From WHSP01 sp040905505 (GTDB lineage: Bacteria; Gemmatimonadota; Gemmatimonadetes; Longimicrobiales; Longimicrobiaceae), in contig JBBDRL010000040.1 of NCBI GenBank assembly GCA_040905505.1, positions 1 to 46,806 of the forward strand: DNA of 46,806 nt, in the 5' to 3' direction. Under the pieces are notes generated by a model that searched no databases, was not told the DNA's origin, and was given only the letters and a program-made list of their open reading frames with translations. Below are positions 39,770 through 46,806 of this stretch, piece by piece (position 1 is the first letter of the stretch; each line of letters starts with the position of its first letter). The position numbers and the translations under genes were made by a program.

Positions 39770-42625
39770 CTAGGCGTACGCTTCGACGTCCGGGCAGGCG
39801 CAGATCAGATTCCGGTCCCCGTAGGCGGCCTCGACTCTGGAAACGGCCGGCCAGAACTTGTGCTCGCGAGTCCAGGCCGCGGGATACGCGGCGCGCTCCC
39901 GGGGATATGAGTGGTTCCACTCGTCGGCGGTGACTTCCGCAGCCGTGTGGGGAGCGCCTTTCAGCGGGTTGTCGTCGCGCGAGAGCATCCCGAGTTCGAT
40001 CTCGCGCGCCTCCTCCCGGATCGCGATGAGCGCATCGCAGAACCTGTCCAGCTCCGACTTCGGTTCACTCTCGGTCGGCTCGATCATCAGCGTGCCGGCG
40101 ACCGGGAAGGATACGGTCGGTGCGTGGAATCCGTAGTCCATCAGCCGCTTGGCGATGTCTTCTACGTCCACCCCCGCCAGATTCCGCAGGAACCGGGTGT
40201 CGACGATGCACTCGTGCGCGACGGTCCCGCTCGCCCCCCGGTACAGCACCGGGAAGTGGTCGGCCAGTCGCTTGGCGATGTAGTTGGCGCTGAGAATGGC
40301 GATCTCGCTCGCGAACGTCAGGCCTTCCGCGCCCATCAACCGGATGTAGACCCAGGAGATCGGCAGGATGCTGGGGCTTCCCCAGGGGGCCGCCGACACC
40401 GCATGCGTCTCGCCACCATCGACCGGAACCACGGGGTGGCCGGGGAGGAACGGAACGAGGTGCTCCGCTACGCCGATCGGACCCATCCCAGGCCCTCCAC
40501 CGCCGTGCGGAATGCAGAACGTCTTGTGCAGGTTGAGGTGGCAAACGTCCGCGCCGAAGTCGCCGGGCCGGCAGAGCCCCACCTGCGCGTTCATGTTCGC
40601 GCCGTCCATGTAGACCTGTCCGCCGTGGCGATGGACGATGTCGCAGACCTCCCGAATCGACTGCTCGAATACGCCGTGGGTCGAGGGGTAGGTCACCATC
40701 AGTGCCCCGAGCCTGTCGGCGTGCTGCTCGGCTTTCTTGCGCAGGTCCGCCACGTCGATGTTCCCGATCTCGTCGGTGCTCACCACCACCACACGCATCC
40801 CCGCCATCACCGCGCTGGCGGGATTCGTTCCGTGCGCCGACTGCGGAATCAGGCACACGTCGCGCTCGCCCTGATCGCGTGAGGCGTGATAGCGCTTGAT
40901 CGCCAGCAGCCCCGAAAACTCCCCCTGGGACCCGGCGTTCGGCTGAAGCGATATTGCGCTGTACCCCGTGATCTCTGCCAACTGCTCCGACAGTTGCTCG
41001 AACAGGATCCGATACCCTTCGGCCTGCTCCGTCGGCGCGAACGGGTGCAGCCGACCGAACTCGGGCCAGGTGACCGGGAGCATCTCGGCCGTGGCGTTCA
41101 GCTTCATGGTGCACGAGCCGAGTGGGATCATCGAAGTCGTCAGCGACAGATCTCTCGACTCGAGCTTTCGCATGTAGCGGAGCATCTCCGTCTCGGAGTG
41201 GTGCGTGTTGAAGACCGGATGCTCGAGGTATGCGCTCGTTCTGACGAGCTCGCCCGGTAGTGGTGAATCCGGCGCCGCTGACGCGGTGCCGGCCGGCCGG
41301 CCCTCGTTGAATGCGGCGAGGAGATCGACCACGTCGTCGTCCGTCACCGTCTCGTCGAGAGAGACCGCGACCGAATCGGAATCCAGGCGGCGCAGGTTGA
41401 TCCTTCTCTCGGCCGCCCGAGCGAGAACCGCGTCCGAGCCGCCCGCCGGCTCTACCCGCAGCGTATCGAAGTACAGCTCGTGGGTGACCCGGTGACCGAG
41501 CTCGCGCAGCCCCTGTGCGAGCGCCACCGTTCGCCGATGCACTCTCGCCCCGATACGGCGCAGGCCCGCGGGGCCATGGTAGACCGCGTACATCCCCGCG
41601 ATGACCGCGAGGAGGACCTGCGCAGTGCAGATGTTGCTGGTCGCCTTCTCACGCCGGATGTGCTGTTCCCGGGTCTGCAGCGCCATCCGCAGCGCGGGTT
41701 GCCCACGGCGGTCACGCGAGAGACCGATGATCCGGCCCGGAATGAGCCGTCGGTACTCGTCTCGCGTGGAGAAGAAGCCCGCGTGCGGGCCACCGTAGCC
41801 GAGCGGTACCCCGAAGCGTTGCGAGCTGCCGACCGCGATATCGGCCCCGAACTCCCCCGGCGGCGTCAGCATCGTCAGGGCGAGGAGATCGGTCGCCACG
41901 GTGACGAGGCAGCCGGCTTCCCGCGCAAGCGAGCAGATCCCCCGGAGATCCTCGACCCGCCCGTCCGTTGCCGGGTATTGCAGGAGCACGCCGAAGGTCG
42001 ATTCGTCCGGCGTGAACTCCCGGTGATCGCCTACGGTGACGTCGATCCCCCGCGCTTCCGCCCGCGTGCGCACCACGTCGATCGTCTGCGGATGGCAGTC
42101 CGCGGAAACGAAGAAGGTGTTGCGATCGTCGCTGCCCTTGGCGGCGTAGCTCATCCCCATGGCTTCGGCAGCGGCCGTGGCCTCGTCCAGGAGCGACGCG
42201 TTGGCGACCGGCAGACCCGTCAGGTCGATGATGACGGTCTGGTAGTTGAGGAGCGCTTCCAAGCGCCCCTGCGCGACCTCGGCCTGGTAGGGCGTGTACG
42301 CGGTGTACCAGCCGGGGTTCTCCAGGATGTTACGCTGGATCACCGGCGGGGTGATCGTGTCGTGATAGCCCATCCCGATATAGGATCGCCACACCTGATT
42401 CCTGGCAGCAATCTCGCGTAGCTCCGCCAGCACCTCTTCCTCGGTGCCGGCCGGCCGGAGCTGGAGCTGGCGGTCCAGACGAATGTCCGAGGGGATGGTC
42501 GCATCGACCAGGTCGCCGAGGCTGGAGAAGTCCAGCGTCTTCAGCATGTCGCGCACTTCATCGGGATTGGGCCCGATGTGGCGGGGGATGAACGAATCGT
42601 GCTCTATGTCGTTTGTTGTATGCAC
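39770..42625 (-). CDS. gcvP: Glycine dehydrogenase (decarboxylating), full-length P-protein
   Basis: GcvP uses PLP to decarboxylate glycine and passes the aminomethyl group to lipoyl-GcvH. The 951-aa chain is the fused form (GcvPA and GcvPB in one). Motifs include FIPRHIGP at the N-terminus, YTPYQAEVAQGRLEALLNYQ, SQRFGVPLGYGGPHAGFF, SMIPLGSCTMKLN, LQPNAGSQGE, and the PLP lysine K701 in NLHKTFCIPHGGGGPGMGP. The start is a GTG (42625) that fits the family N-terminus; no clear ribosome site is seen. It is divergent from gcvH, sharing a 207-bp control region. Glycine cleavage also needs GcvT and GcvL, neither in this window. Confidence 0.97.
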   Translation of the reverse strand: MHTTNDIEHDSFIPRHIGPNPDEVRDMLKTLDFSSLGDLVDATIPSDIRLDRQLQLRPAGTEEEVLAELREIAARNQVWRSYIGMGYHDTITPPVIQRNILENPGWYTAYTPYQAEVAQGRLEALLNYQTVIIDLTGLPVANASLLDEATAAAEAMGMSYAAKGSDDRNTFFVSADCHPQTIDVVRTRAEARGIDVTVGDHREFTPDESTFGVLLQYPATDGRVEDLRGICSLAREAGCLVTVATDLLALTMLTPPGEFGADIAVGSSQRFGVPLGYGGPHAGFFSTRDEYRRLIPGRIIGLSRDRRGQPALRMALQTREQHIRREKATSNICTAQVLLAVIAGMYAVYHGPAGLRRIGARVHRRTVALAQGLRELGHRVTHELYFDTLRVEPAGGSDAVLARAAERRINLRRLDSDSVAVSLDETVTDDDVVDLLAAFNEGRPAGTASAAPDSPLPGELVRTSAYLEHPVFNTHHSETEMLRYMRKLESRDLSLTTSMIPLGSCTMKLNATAEMLPVTWPEFGRLHPFAPTEQAEGYRILFEQLSEQLAEITGYSAISLQPNAGSQGEFSGLLAIKRYHASRDQGERDVCLIPQSAHGTNPASAVMAGMRVVVVSTDEIGNIDVADLRKKAEQHADRLGALMVTYPSTHGVFEQSIREVCDIVHRHGGQVYMDGANMNAQVGLCRPGDFGADVCHLNLHKTFCIPHGGGGPGMGPIGVAEHLVPFLPGHPVVPVDGGETHAVSAAPWGSPSILPISWVYIRLMGAEGLTFASEIAILSANYIAKRLADHFPVLYRGASGTVAHECIVDTRFLRNLAGVDVEDIAKRLMDYGFHAPTVSFPVAGTLMIEPTESEPKSELDRFCDALIAIREEAREIELGMLSRDDNPLKGAPHTAAEVTADEWNHSYPRERAAYPAAWTREHKFWPAVSRVEAAYGDRNLICACPDVEAYA

Positions 42626-42688
42626 TTTAGCTGCTTCTATCCAGGGCTTGTAAAGAGGCAGGCAAATCTACCAGTCGCGCCGGGACAC

Positions 42689-42730
42689 GGCAAATGGCGA
42701 GGCCGGTATGTGACCCGCGAAGGATTTGCC
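42689..42730. promoter_or_regulatory. Inverted repeat GGCAAAT...ATTTGCC in the gcvP/gcvH control region
   Basis: Arms at 42689-42695 and 42724-42730 are exact complements 28 nt apart, and a third GGCAAAT lies at 42661-42667. Three copies of one 7-mer between divergent metabolic genes could be binding sites for a shared regulator or simply a hairpin. No match to the glycine riboswitch core is seen. Confidence 0.35.
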
Positions 42731-42749
42731 TTTCCGGTCGGCTGCCTGC

Positions 42750-42778
42750 TTGACTGCCCCGGTGGTGGGGTCCATTCT
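42750..42778 (+). promoter_or_regulatory. Candidate promoter for gcvH
   Basis: TTGACT (42750-42755) and CATTCT (42773-42778) are 17 bases apart, with a good -35 and a weak -10. Transcription would start near 42785, about 48 nt before the gcvH ATG. Confidence 0.35.
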
Positions 42779-42832
42779 CAGGGCCGATGACCGGTCGGTA
42801 ATTAACTCCCCTCATGATCGTGGAGCAGTGTC

Positions 42833-43219
42833 ATGGCAAACATTCCGCAGGATCTGCAGTTCACGGCGGAGCACGAGTACGTGCGGCGGACCGACGAGGA
42901 GAGGGTGGTCGAGATCGGCATCACCGACTATGCGCAGGGCGAGCTGGGAGACGTCGTCTTCGTGGAACTTCCAAGCGTGGGGGAGAGCTTCGACCGGATG
43001 CAGGTGTTCGGTACGATCGAGGCCGTCAAGGCCGTGTCCGAATTGTTCAGCCCGCTGGCCGGTGAGGTGGTGGGGGTCAATGACGCGCTGGACGCGGATC
43101 CCGGCATCGTCAACACGGATCCATATGGTGAAGGCTGGATGATCCGTCTCCGGGTCCGCGACGCGGCTGAGCTGAACCAGCTACTCGATCCTGACGCCTA
43201 CCGGCAGTTGATCGACTGA
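42833..43219 (+). CDS. gcvH: Glycine cleavage system H protein
   Basis: The 128-aa lipoyl carrier shuttles the aminomethyl group from GcvP to GcvT. It has FTAEHEYVRR, the GITDYAQGELGDVVFVELP strand and the lipoylation site K66 in GTIEAVKAVSEL, with GEGWMIRLR near the end; length is normal for GcvH. A GGAG lies before ATG 42833. It is divergent from gcvP and followed 47 bases later by the octanoyltransferase-like gene likely to act on it. Confidence 0.97.
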   Translation: MANIPQDLQFTAEHEYVRRTDEERVVEIGITDYAQGELGDVVFVELPSVGESFDRMQVFGTIEAVKAVSELFSPLAGEVVGVNDALDADPGIVNTDPYGEGWMIRLRVRDAAELNQLLDPDAYRQLID

Positions 43220-43266
43220 GGGCGCGCACTGCGGCCGGATCGTGCGACGCCGGCAGCGGAGAACCC

Positions 43267-44091
43267 ATGAGCCCTGCTCCGCGATATTCGCCACCCGAGG
43301 CACCCGAGCGCTCGTCGCGAGTCTGGCGCTTCATCGAGACGCCGCCGGCGCCGGGTGCCTACAACATGGCGCTGGACGAGGCGCTCATGGACTCCGTCCG
43401 TGGCGGTGGTGCTCCGGTGCTGCGGATCTACGGCTGGGATCCATCGTGCGTGTCGCTCGGGCGGAACCAGCCAGCGAGAGGCCGCTACGACGCGGCCGCC
43501 CTACGGAAGGCCGGCATCGATGTAGTCCGCCGCGCAACCGGGGGGCGGGCGGTTCTCCACGACGCCGAACTGACCTACGCTGTCGTGGCGCCGGCACGGG
43601 AGTTCGCCTCCGCGCGGCGGGCCTATCGGGAGATCAACGCCGTCCTGGTGCGCTCACTCGAACGGCTTGGCGCCCCCGCGTCGCTCCATGCCGGCGCGCC
43701 CGGCGAGCGGGCACCGGTGCCCTCGACGGCGCCCTGCTTCTCCGAGCCCGTCGGCGGTGAGGTCGTCGCCGGCGGCCGTAAGCTCATGGGCAGTGCACAG
43801 GTCTGCCTGGGTTCCGTGATTCTCCAGCACGGCTCGCTGCCGCTGCGCCGCAGCCGTGCGCTACCGGATCTGCCCCCCGGTCTCGCCGCTGACCTGGACG
43901 GCCACCCCGCGTTCCTCGCGGAAGTGCTGGGGGCGCTTCCGGATTGGCGTAGCCTGGTCGAGTCGATCCTGATGGACTGGCGAGCGGAGATCGGAGCGTG
44001 GGAACGGTGGGAGATGGATGCTGCGCTCAGCGGCCTTGTGGCGGCGCTCGAGGAGCGCTACCGGAGCGACGAGTGGACCTGGCGACTCTGA
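43267..44091 (+). CDS. LipM-like octanoyl/lipoate transferase (LplA superfamily)
   Basis: The 274-aa cytosolic protein has the lipoyl-transferase core: NMALDEALM, RIYGWDPSCVSLGRNQ, VVRRATGGRAVLHDAELTYAV (about 86-106) and GRKLMGSAQ with the conserved Lys172. Cys157 in APCFSEP matches the active-site Cys of the LipM octanoyltransferase type (LipM keeps Cys before the GRK motif; LplA ligases do not need it). Predicted role: move octanoyl from acyl carrier protein to GcvH Lys66, the first step of lipoate assembly. The position directly after gcvH supports this. LipA is not in the window. GGAG precedes ATG 43267. Confidence 0.85.
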   Translation: MSPAPRYSPPEAPERSSRVWRFIETPPAPGAYNMALDEALMDSVRGGGAPVLRIYGWDPSCVSLGRNQPARGRYDAAALRKAGIDVVRRATGGRAVLHDAELTYAVVAPAREFASARRAYREINAVLVRSLERLGAPASLHAGAPGERAPVPSTAPCFSEPVGGEVVAGGRKLMGSAQVCLGSVILQHGSLPLRRSRALPDLPPGLAADLDGHPAFLAEVLGALPDWRSLVESILMDWRAEIGAWERWEMDAALSGLVAALEERYRSDEWTWRL

Positions 44092-44133
44092 GCAGCTCTG
44101 AGGCCGAGCACCGAAATTGCTTGGCTACGGCCT

Positions 44134-44156
44134 CTTGCCGCCCGGCCGGCGGCAAG
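44134..44156. terminator. Perfect 9-bp hairpin between lipM-like and ABC genes
   Basis: CTTGCCGCC (44134-44142) pairs with GGCGGCAAG (44148-44156) around a 5-nt loop, 43 bases past the lipM-like stop. There is no T-tract, so it may be a weak terminator, a processing site or a protein site. Confidence 0.45.
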
Positions 44157-44213
44157 CTGAGTGAGAGGCGTCCCGCGAGCCGGGAGCCGTCAACCATTGG
44201 ATGGAGGTGTTCG

Positions 44214-45830
44214 ATGTCCGTGCCGCGGTCGATTTGGAGAGGGATCCTACCGGTGGCCGCCTTCCTTCTCGCGGCCTGCTCCGGCGATGCGGGGGATGCA
44301 CCGCTGCCGGTCGGCGACCCGGTGACGGGCGGTACGGCCGTGGTCGCCGTAACGAGCGACTTTCAGCCGATCAACCCGGTTACGAACACCGCCCTGGTCA
44401 CCCTCGAGGTGATCAACTTCATGCTCTACACACCCCTCATCCAGTTCGACGACGACCTCCAGCCCATTCCCGCGCTGGCGGAATCCTGGGAGCTCGATGA
44501 CAGCGGCGTGACGTTCCTGCTTCGCGACGACGTGACGTGGCACGACGGTGAGCCGGTGACCGCCGAAGACGTCCGCTTCACGTTCGAGCTCGCGAAGAAC
44601 CCCGCGACCGCCTCCTTACTGGGCTCCGCATACCTGAACCTGGTGGAGTCCGCGGAGGTCATCGACGCGCGGACGATCCGATTCGAGTTCACCGCTCCGC
44701 ATTCGCAGCCGATGCAGGCGTTCTGGTGGCCGCCGATCCCGCAGCACCTGCTCGCGGACGTGCCGCCAGCGGAGCTGGCTCAGGCCGCATACAATCGCCA
44801 ACCGGTCGGCAACGGCCCGTTCCAGTTCATCGAATGGCAGGCGGGGCAGCAACTGACCGTCGAGCCCAACGATGCCTATCCCGAAGACCTGGGCGGCCGC
44901 CCCATGCTCGAGCGCGTCGTGTTCCGCGTCGTACCCGAAGCGACGACACGGCTGACCGAGATCCTGACCGGCGCGATCGACGTCAACTACACGCTGCTTC
45001 CGGACGAGGCGCAGCAGGTCGAAGCCCAGTCGGGGGTTCGCCTCATCCATTTCCCCGGTCGTGAGTTTCTCTACATCGGCTGGAACAACGAGCGCGAGCC
45101 GCTCTCCGACCCCCGGGTCCGGCGCGCGCTCGCCATGGGGATCGATCGGGAGACGATCATCGAAGCCCTGATGTTCGGTTACGCGGAACCGGCCACCGGA
45201 ATGATCCCGCCGTGGAGTCCCGTAGCGCCGGAAATAGACCCCCTTCCGTACGACCCGGAGGCCGCCCGAGCCCTGTTGCAGGAGGCCGGTTGGACGCCGG
45301 GTCCCGATGGTGTCATGCAGCGTGACGGGCAGCGACTCAGCTTCACGTTGCAGTCGTCGGAAGACAGGCTCCGGCAGGACATCGCCGTGGTCGCCCAGGA
45401 GCACCTCAGCCAGATCGGCGCGGAGGTCGAGGTGCGCGCCGTCGAGTTCCAGACCCTCCTCCAGGCGCACCGCAACCGGGAATACGACGCTGTCGTCAGC
45501 GGTTGGGTCCTCGATACCTTCAGGGTCGATCCGAGCCCGCTCTTCTCCTGCGCCGAAGCCGAGCAACCACAGTCGGCGAATCGGGCCGGCTACTGCAACC
45601 CCGAGGCTGACGAACTGATCGAGACCGGCGTCGTCGAGCCGGATGACGATGCAGCCCGGGAGGTCTGGGCAGACTTCGCCGGGACGCTGCGCGAGGATCA
45701 GCCGATCACCTTCCTGGCGTGGCCCGAGCAGCTTGCGGGCATCAATCCGCGGCTGCAGGGCGTCGAGATGGACGTCCGCGGCAAGCTGCGAACCGCCGCT
45801 GAATGGTGGATCCCGGAGGGGCAGCGCTGA
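44214..45830 (+). CDS. Peptide/oligopeptide ABC transporter substrate-binding lipoprotein
   Basis: ATG 44214 follows TGGAGGTG and begins a lipoprotein signal ending FLLAAC (lipid Cys22). The 538-aa product is an SBP_bac_5 (DppA/OppA-type) protein with PLIQFDDDLQPIPALAESWE, the WHDGEPVTAEDVRFTFE block, PVGNGPFQF, NNEREPLSDPRVRRALAMGI and YDAVVSGWVLD. Such proteins capture peptides or similar solutes in the periplasm for an ABC importer. Permease and ATPase genes are not in view and may lie to the right. The frame upstream to 43998 is spurious and overlaps the lipM-like gene. Confidence 0.92.
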   Translation: MSVPRSIWRGILPVAAFLLAACSGDAGDAPLPVGDPVTGGTAVVAVTSDFQPINPVTNTALVTLEVINFMLYTPLIQFDDDLQPIPALAESWELDDSGVTFLLRDDVTWHDGEPVTAEDVRFTFELAKNPATASLLGSAYLNLVESAEVIDARTIRFEFTAPHSQPMQAFWWPPIPQHLLADVPPAELAQAAYNRQPVGNGPFQFIEWQAGQQLTVEPNDAYPEDLGGRPMLERVVFRVVPEATTRLTEILTGAIDVNYTLLPDEAQQVEAQSGVRLIHFPGREFLYIGWNNEREPLSDPRVRRALAMGIDRETIIEALMFGYAEPATGMIPPWSPVAPEIDPLPYDPEAARALLQEAGWTPGPDGVMQRDGQRLSFTLQSSEDRLRQDIAVVAQEHLSQIGAEVEVRAVEFQTLLQAHRNREYDAVVSGWVLDTFRVDPSPLFSCAEAEQPQSANRAGYCNPEADELIETGVVEPDDDAAREVWADFAGTLREDQPITFLAWPEQLAGINPRLQGVEMDVRGKLRTAAEWWIPEGQR

Positions 45831-45889
45831 AGGGGAACTTGCCAGCTTCCCGGAGGGTGAAACGAGTGTGATCAACAGCCAATGAGCCC

Positions 45890-46806
45890 ATGTTTATACG
45901 ACCAACACGCTCGTCGCCGCTCGCGCTTGCGCTAGTCATTGCCGCCTGTGGCGGTGACTCCCCGGAAGCCACGTTCGAGGATGTCCCCGCCGAGGAGCGT
46001 TTCGGCGGGACCGCCGTAATGGCCTCGATCTCGGACATCCCCGACATCAGCCCACTCACGTCGACCGAGACGCTGGCGTCCGAGATGCAGCAGTTCATCC
46101 TATTCCTGCCCGTCATCCAGTACGACGAGAATCTCCAGCCGATCCCCGCGCTCGCCCGATCCTGGGAGGTCAATGCCGACACGTCGACCCTGACACTCCA
46201 CCTGCGCGACGACGTCTACTGGCACGACGGGGTCAAGACCACGGCATACGATCTGGCGTTCGCATATGAGAAAGCGACGGATCCGGAGACCGGCTTCCCG
46301 AACACCGCTTTCTGGACGTACTACGGTGCCGGCGAGGCCGTCGACTCGTTCACTTTCCGGGTCGAGATGCAGCCCCACGCGGAGTTCATGGACCCGTGGC
46401 GTACCTTTCCCGCGGTCCCGCGCCACATCCTCGAGGGCGTTCCGTCGGCCGAGCTCAGGCAACACCCCTTCAGCACGCGCCAGCCGCTGGGCAACGGTCC
46501 CTTCCGGTTCGTCAATCGGGTGGATGGGCAGAGCTGGACGTTCGAGGCGAACCCGGACTTCCCCGAGGAGCTCGGCGGCCGGCCGTATCTGGACCGGCTC
46601 GTGTTCCGCTCGATTCCGGAGCCCACCACACTTCTTACCGAGCTGCTTACCGGCGGGATCGACTTTCTGACCGCGCCTCCACCGCAGCAGGCGCAGCAGA
46701 TCGAGTCCGACCCCAGCACCCGGCTGATCAGCTACATGGACCGCGCGTTCGTCAGCATCGGGTGGAATCAGCGGCGCGAACCGTTCGGCGATGCCCGGGT
46801 TAGACG
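45890..46806 (+). CDS. Second peptide-ABC substrate-binding lipoprotein, truncated by the window edge
   Basis: An open frame from ATG 45890 runs to the right edge without a stop (305 codons). The signal peptide MFIRPTRSSPLALALVIAAC ends at lipid Cys20. The body repeats the preceding protein's pattern: PVIQYDENLQPIPALARSWE, YWHDGVKTTAYDLAFAYE, PLGNGPFRF, ELGGRPYLDRLVFRSIPEP and SIGWNQRREPFGDARVRR at the edge. It is clearly an SBP_bac_5 paralogue of its neighbour, diverged but colinear. No good ribosome site is visible; 59 bases separate it from the upstream stop, so cotranscription is likely. Confidence 0.88.
   Translation, partial: MFIRPTRSSPLALALVIAACGGDSPEATFEDVPAEERFGGTAVMASISDIPDISPLTSTETLASEMQQFILFLPVIQYDENLQPIPALARSWEVNADTSTLTLHLRDDVYWHDGVKTTAYDLAFAYEKATDPETGFPNTAFWTYYGAGEAVDSFTFRVEMQPHAEFMDPWRTFPAVPRHILEGVPSAELRQHPFSTRQPLGNGPFRFVNRVDGQSWTFEANPDFPEELGGRPYLDRLVFRSIPEPTTLLTELLTGGIDFLTAPPPQQAQQIESDPSTRLISYMDRAFVSIGWNQRREPFGDARVR

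Noticed and set aside
42626..42832. Glycine riboswitch upstream of gcv genes
   Set aside because: The core CCGAAGG/GCAA pattern and paired aptamers are absent on both strands; only a vague CTCAGG resemblance.

Overview
The window is GC-rich and densely coded. It looks like the chromosome of a didermic (Gram-negative-type) bacterium. It encodes six recognisable lipoproteins, outer-membrane barrel and TolC-like proteins, and Mpl, the recycling ligase for a diaminopimelate murein peptide. It also encodes the MEP isoprenoid enzyme IspG and several c-di-GMP/two-component signalling proteins. The gene repertoire and protein style fit Gemmatimonadota best, but that is inference from character alone; Acidobacteriota or a deltaproteobacterial-type lineage cannot be excluded. 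No rRNA, tRNA, CRISPR array, insertion sequence or phage gene is visible.

Layout. 1-9.3 kb: a MaoC-type double-hotdog protein, then a leftward run encoding a CPA2 antiporter with USP and EIIA tails, a PLP threonine/serine dehydratase, a REC-HD-GYP regulator and pdxH, then moeZ, a LysM lipoprotein and plsC. 9.3-12.2 kb: cinA, a DECR-like reductase and a TPR protein (leftward). 12.7-19.1 kb (rightward): a large PAS hybrid histidine kinase, two related ZU5-like lipoproteins and a TPR-HD-GYP protein ending at a strong UUCG terminator. 19.2-23.2 kb: a tightly coupled run of DUF4105/Lnb-like membrane protein, ArsC-like, GNAT, AlkA-like and ZapE-like genes, preceded by a 21-bp tandem repeat and a 19-bp-stem palindrome. 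23.2-25.6 kb: arfB (non-AUG start) and an FKBP lipoprotein leftward, mpl rightward.

25.7-28.4 kb is the least explained part. Three overlapping or adjacent leftward genes encode a class-A-beta-lactamase-like hydrolase without signal peptide, an M15-fold peptidase-like protein with an altered metal site, and a glutamine-synthetase-superfamily (PafA/Dop-like) carboxylate-amine ligase. I propose this as a candidate undescribed amide-bond-forming and -cleaving cassette. 28.8-33.5 kb: an orphan TolC-like protein, ispG, a small outer-membrane protein and a methyltransferase. 33.5-39.7 kb: an NtrY/NtrX-like pair, a bactofilin-like/barrel fusion, a DUF4390 protein and an MscS channel, which together look like an envelope module. 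39.8-44.1 kb: glycine cleavage gcvP and gcvH plus a LipM-like octanoyltransferase; gcvT is not in the window. 44.2-46.8 kb: two tandem peptide-ABC binding lipoproteins, the second cut by the window edge.

Gene packing is extreme. Many neighbours overlap by 1-8 bases (ATGA, GTGA or TGATG junctions), and several convergent pairs overlap by 14-29 bases. Starts were chosen on signal peptides, overlaps and Shine-Dalgarno matches read by eye.
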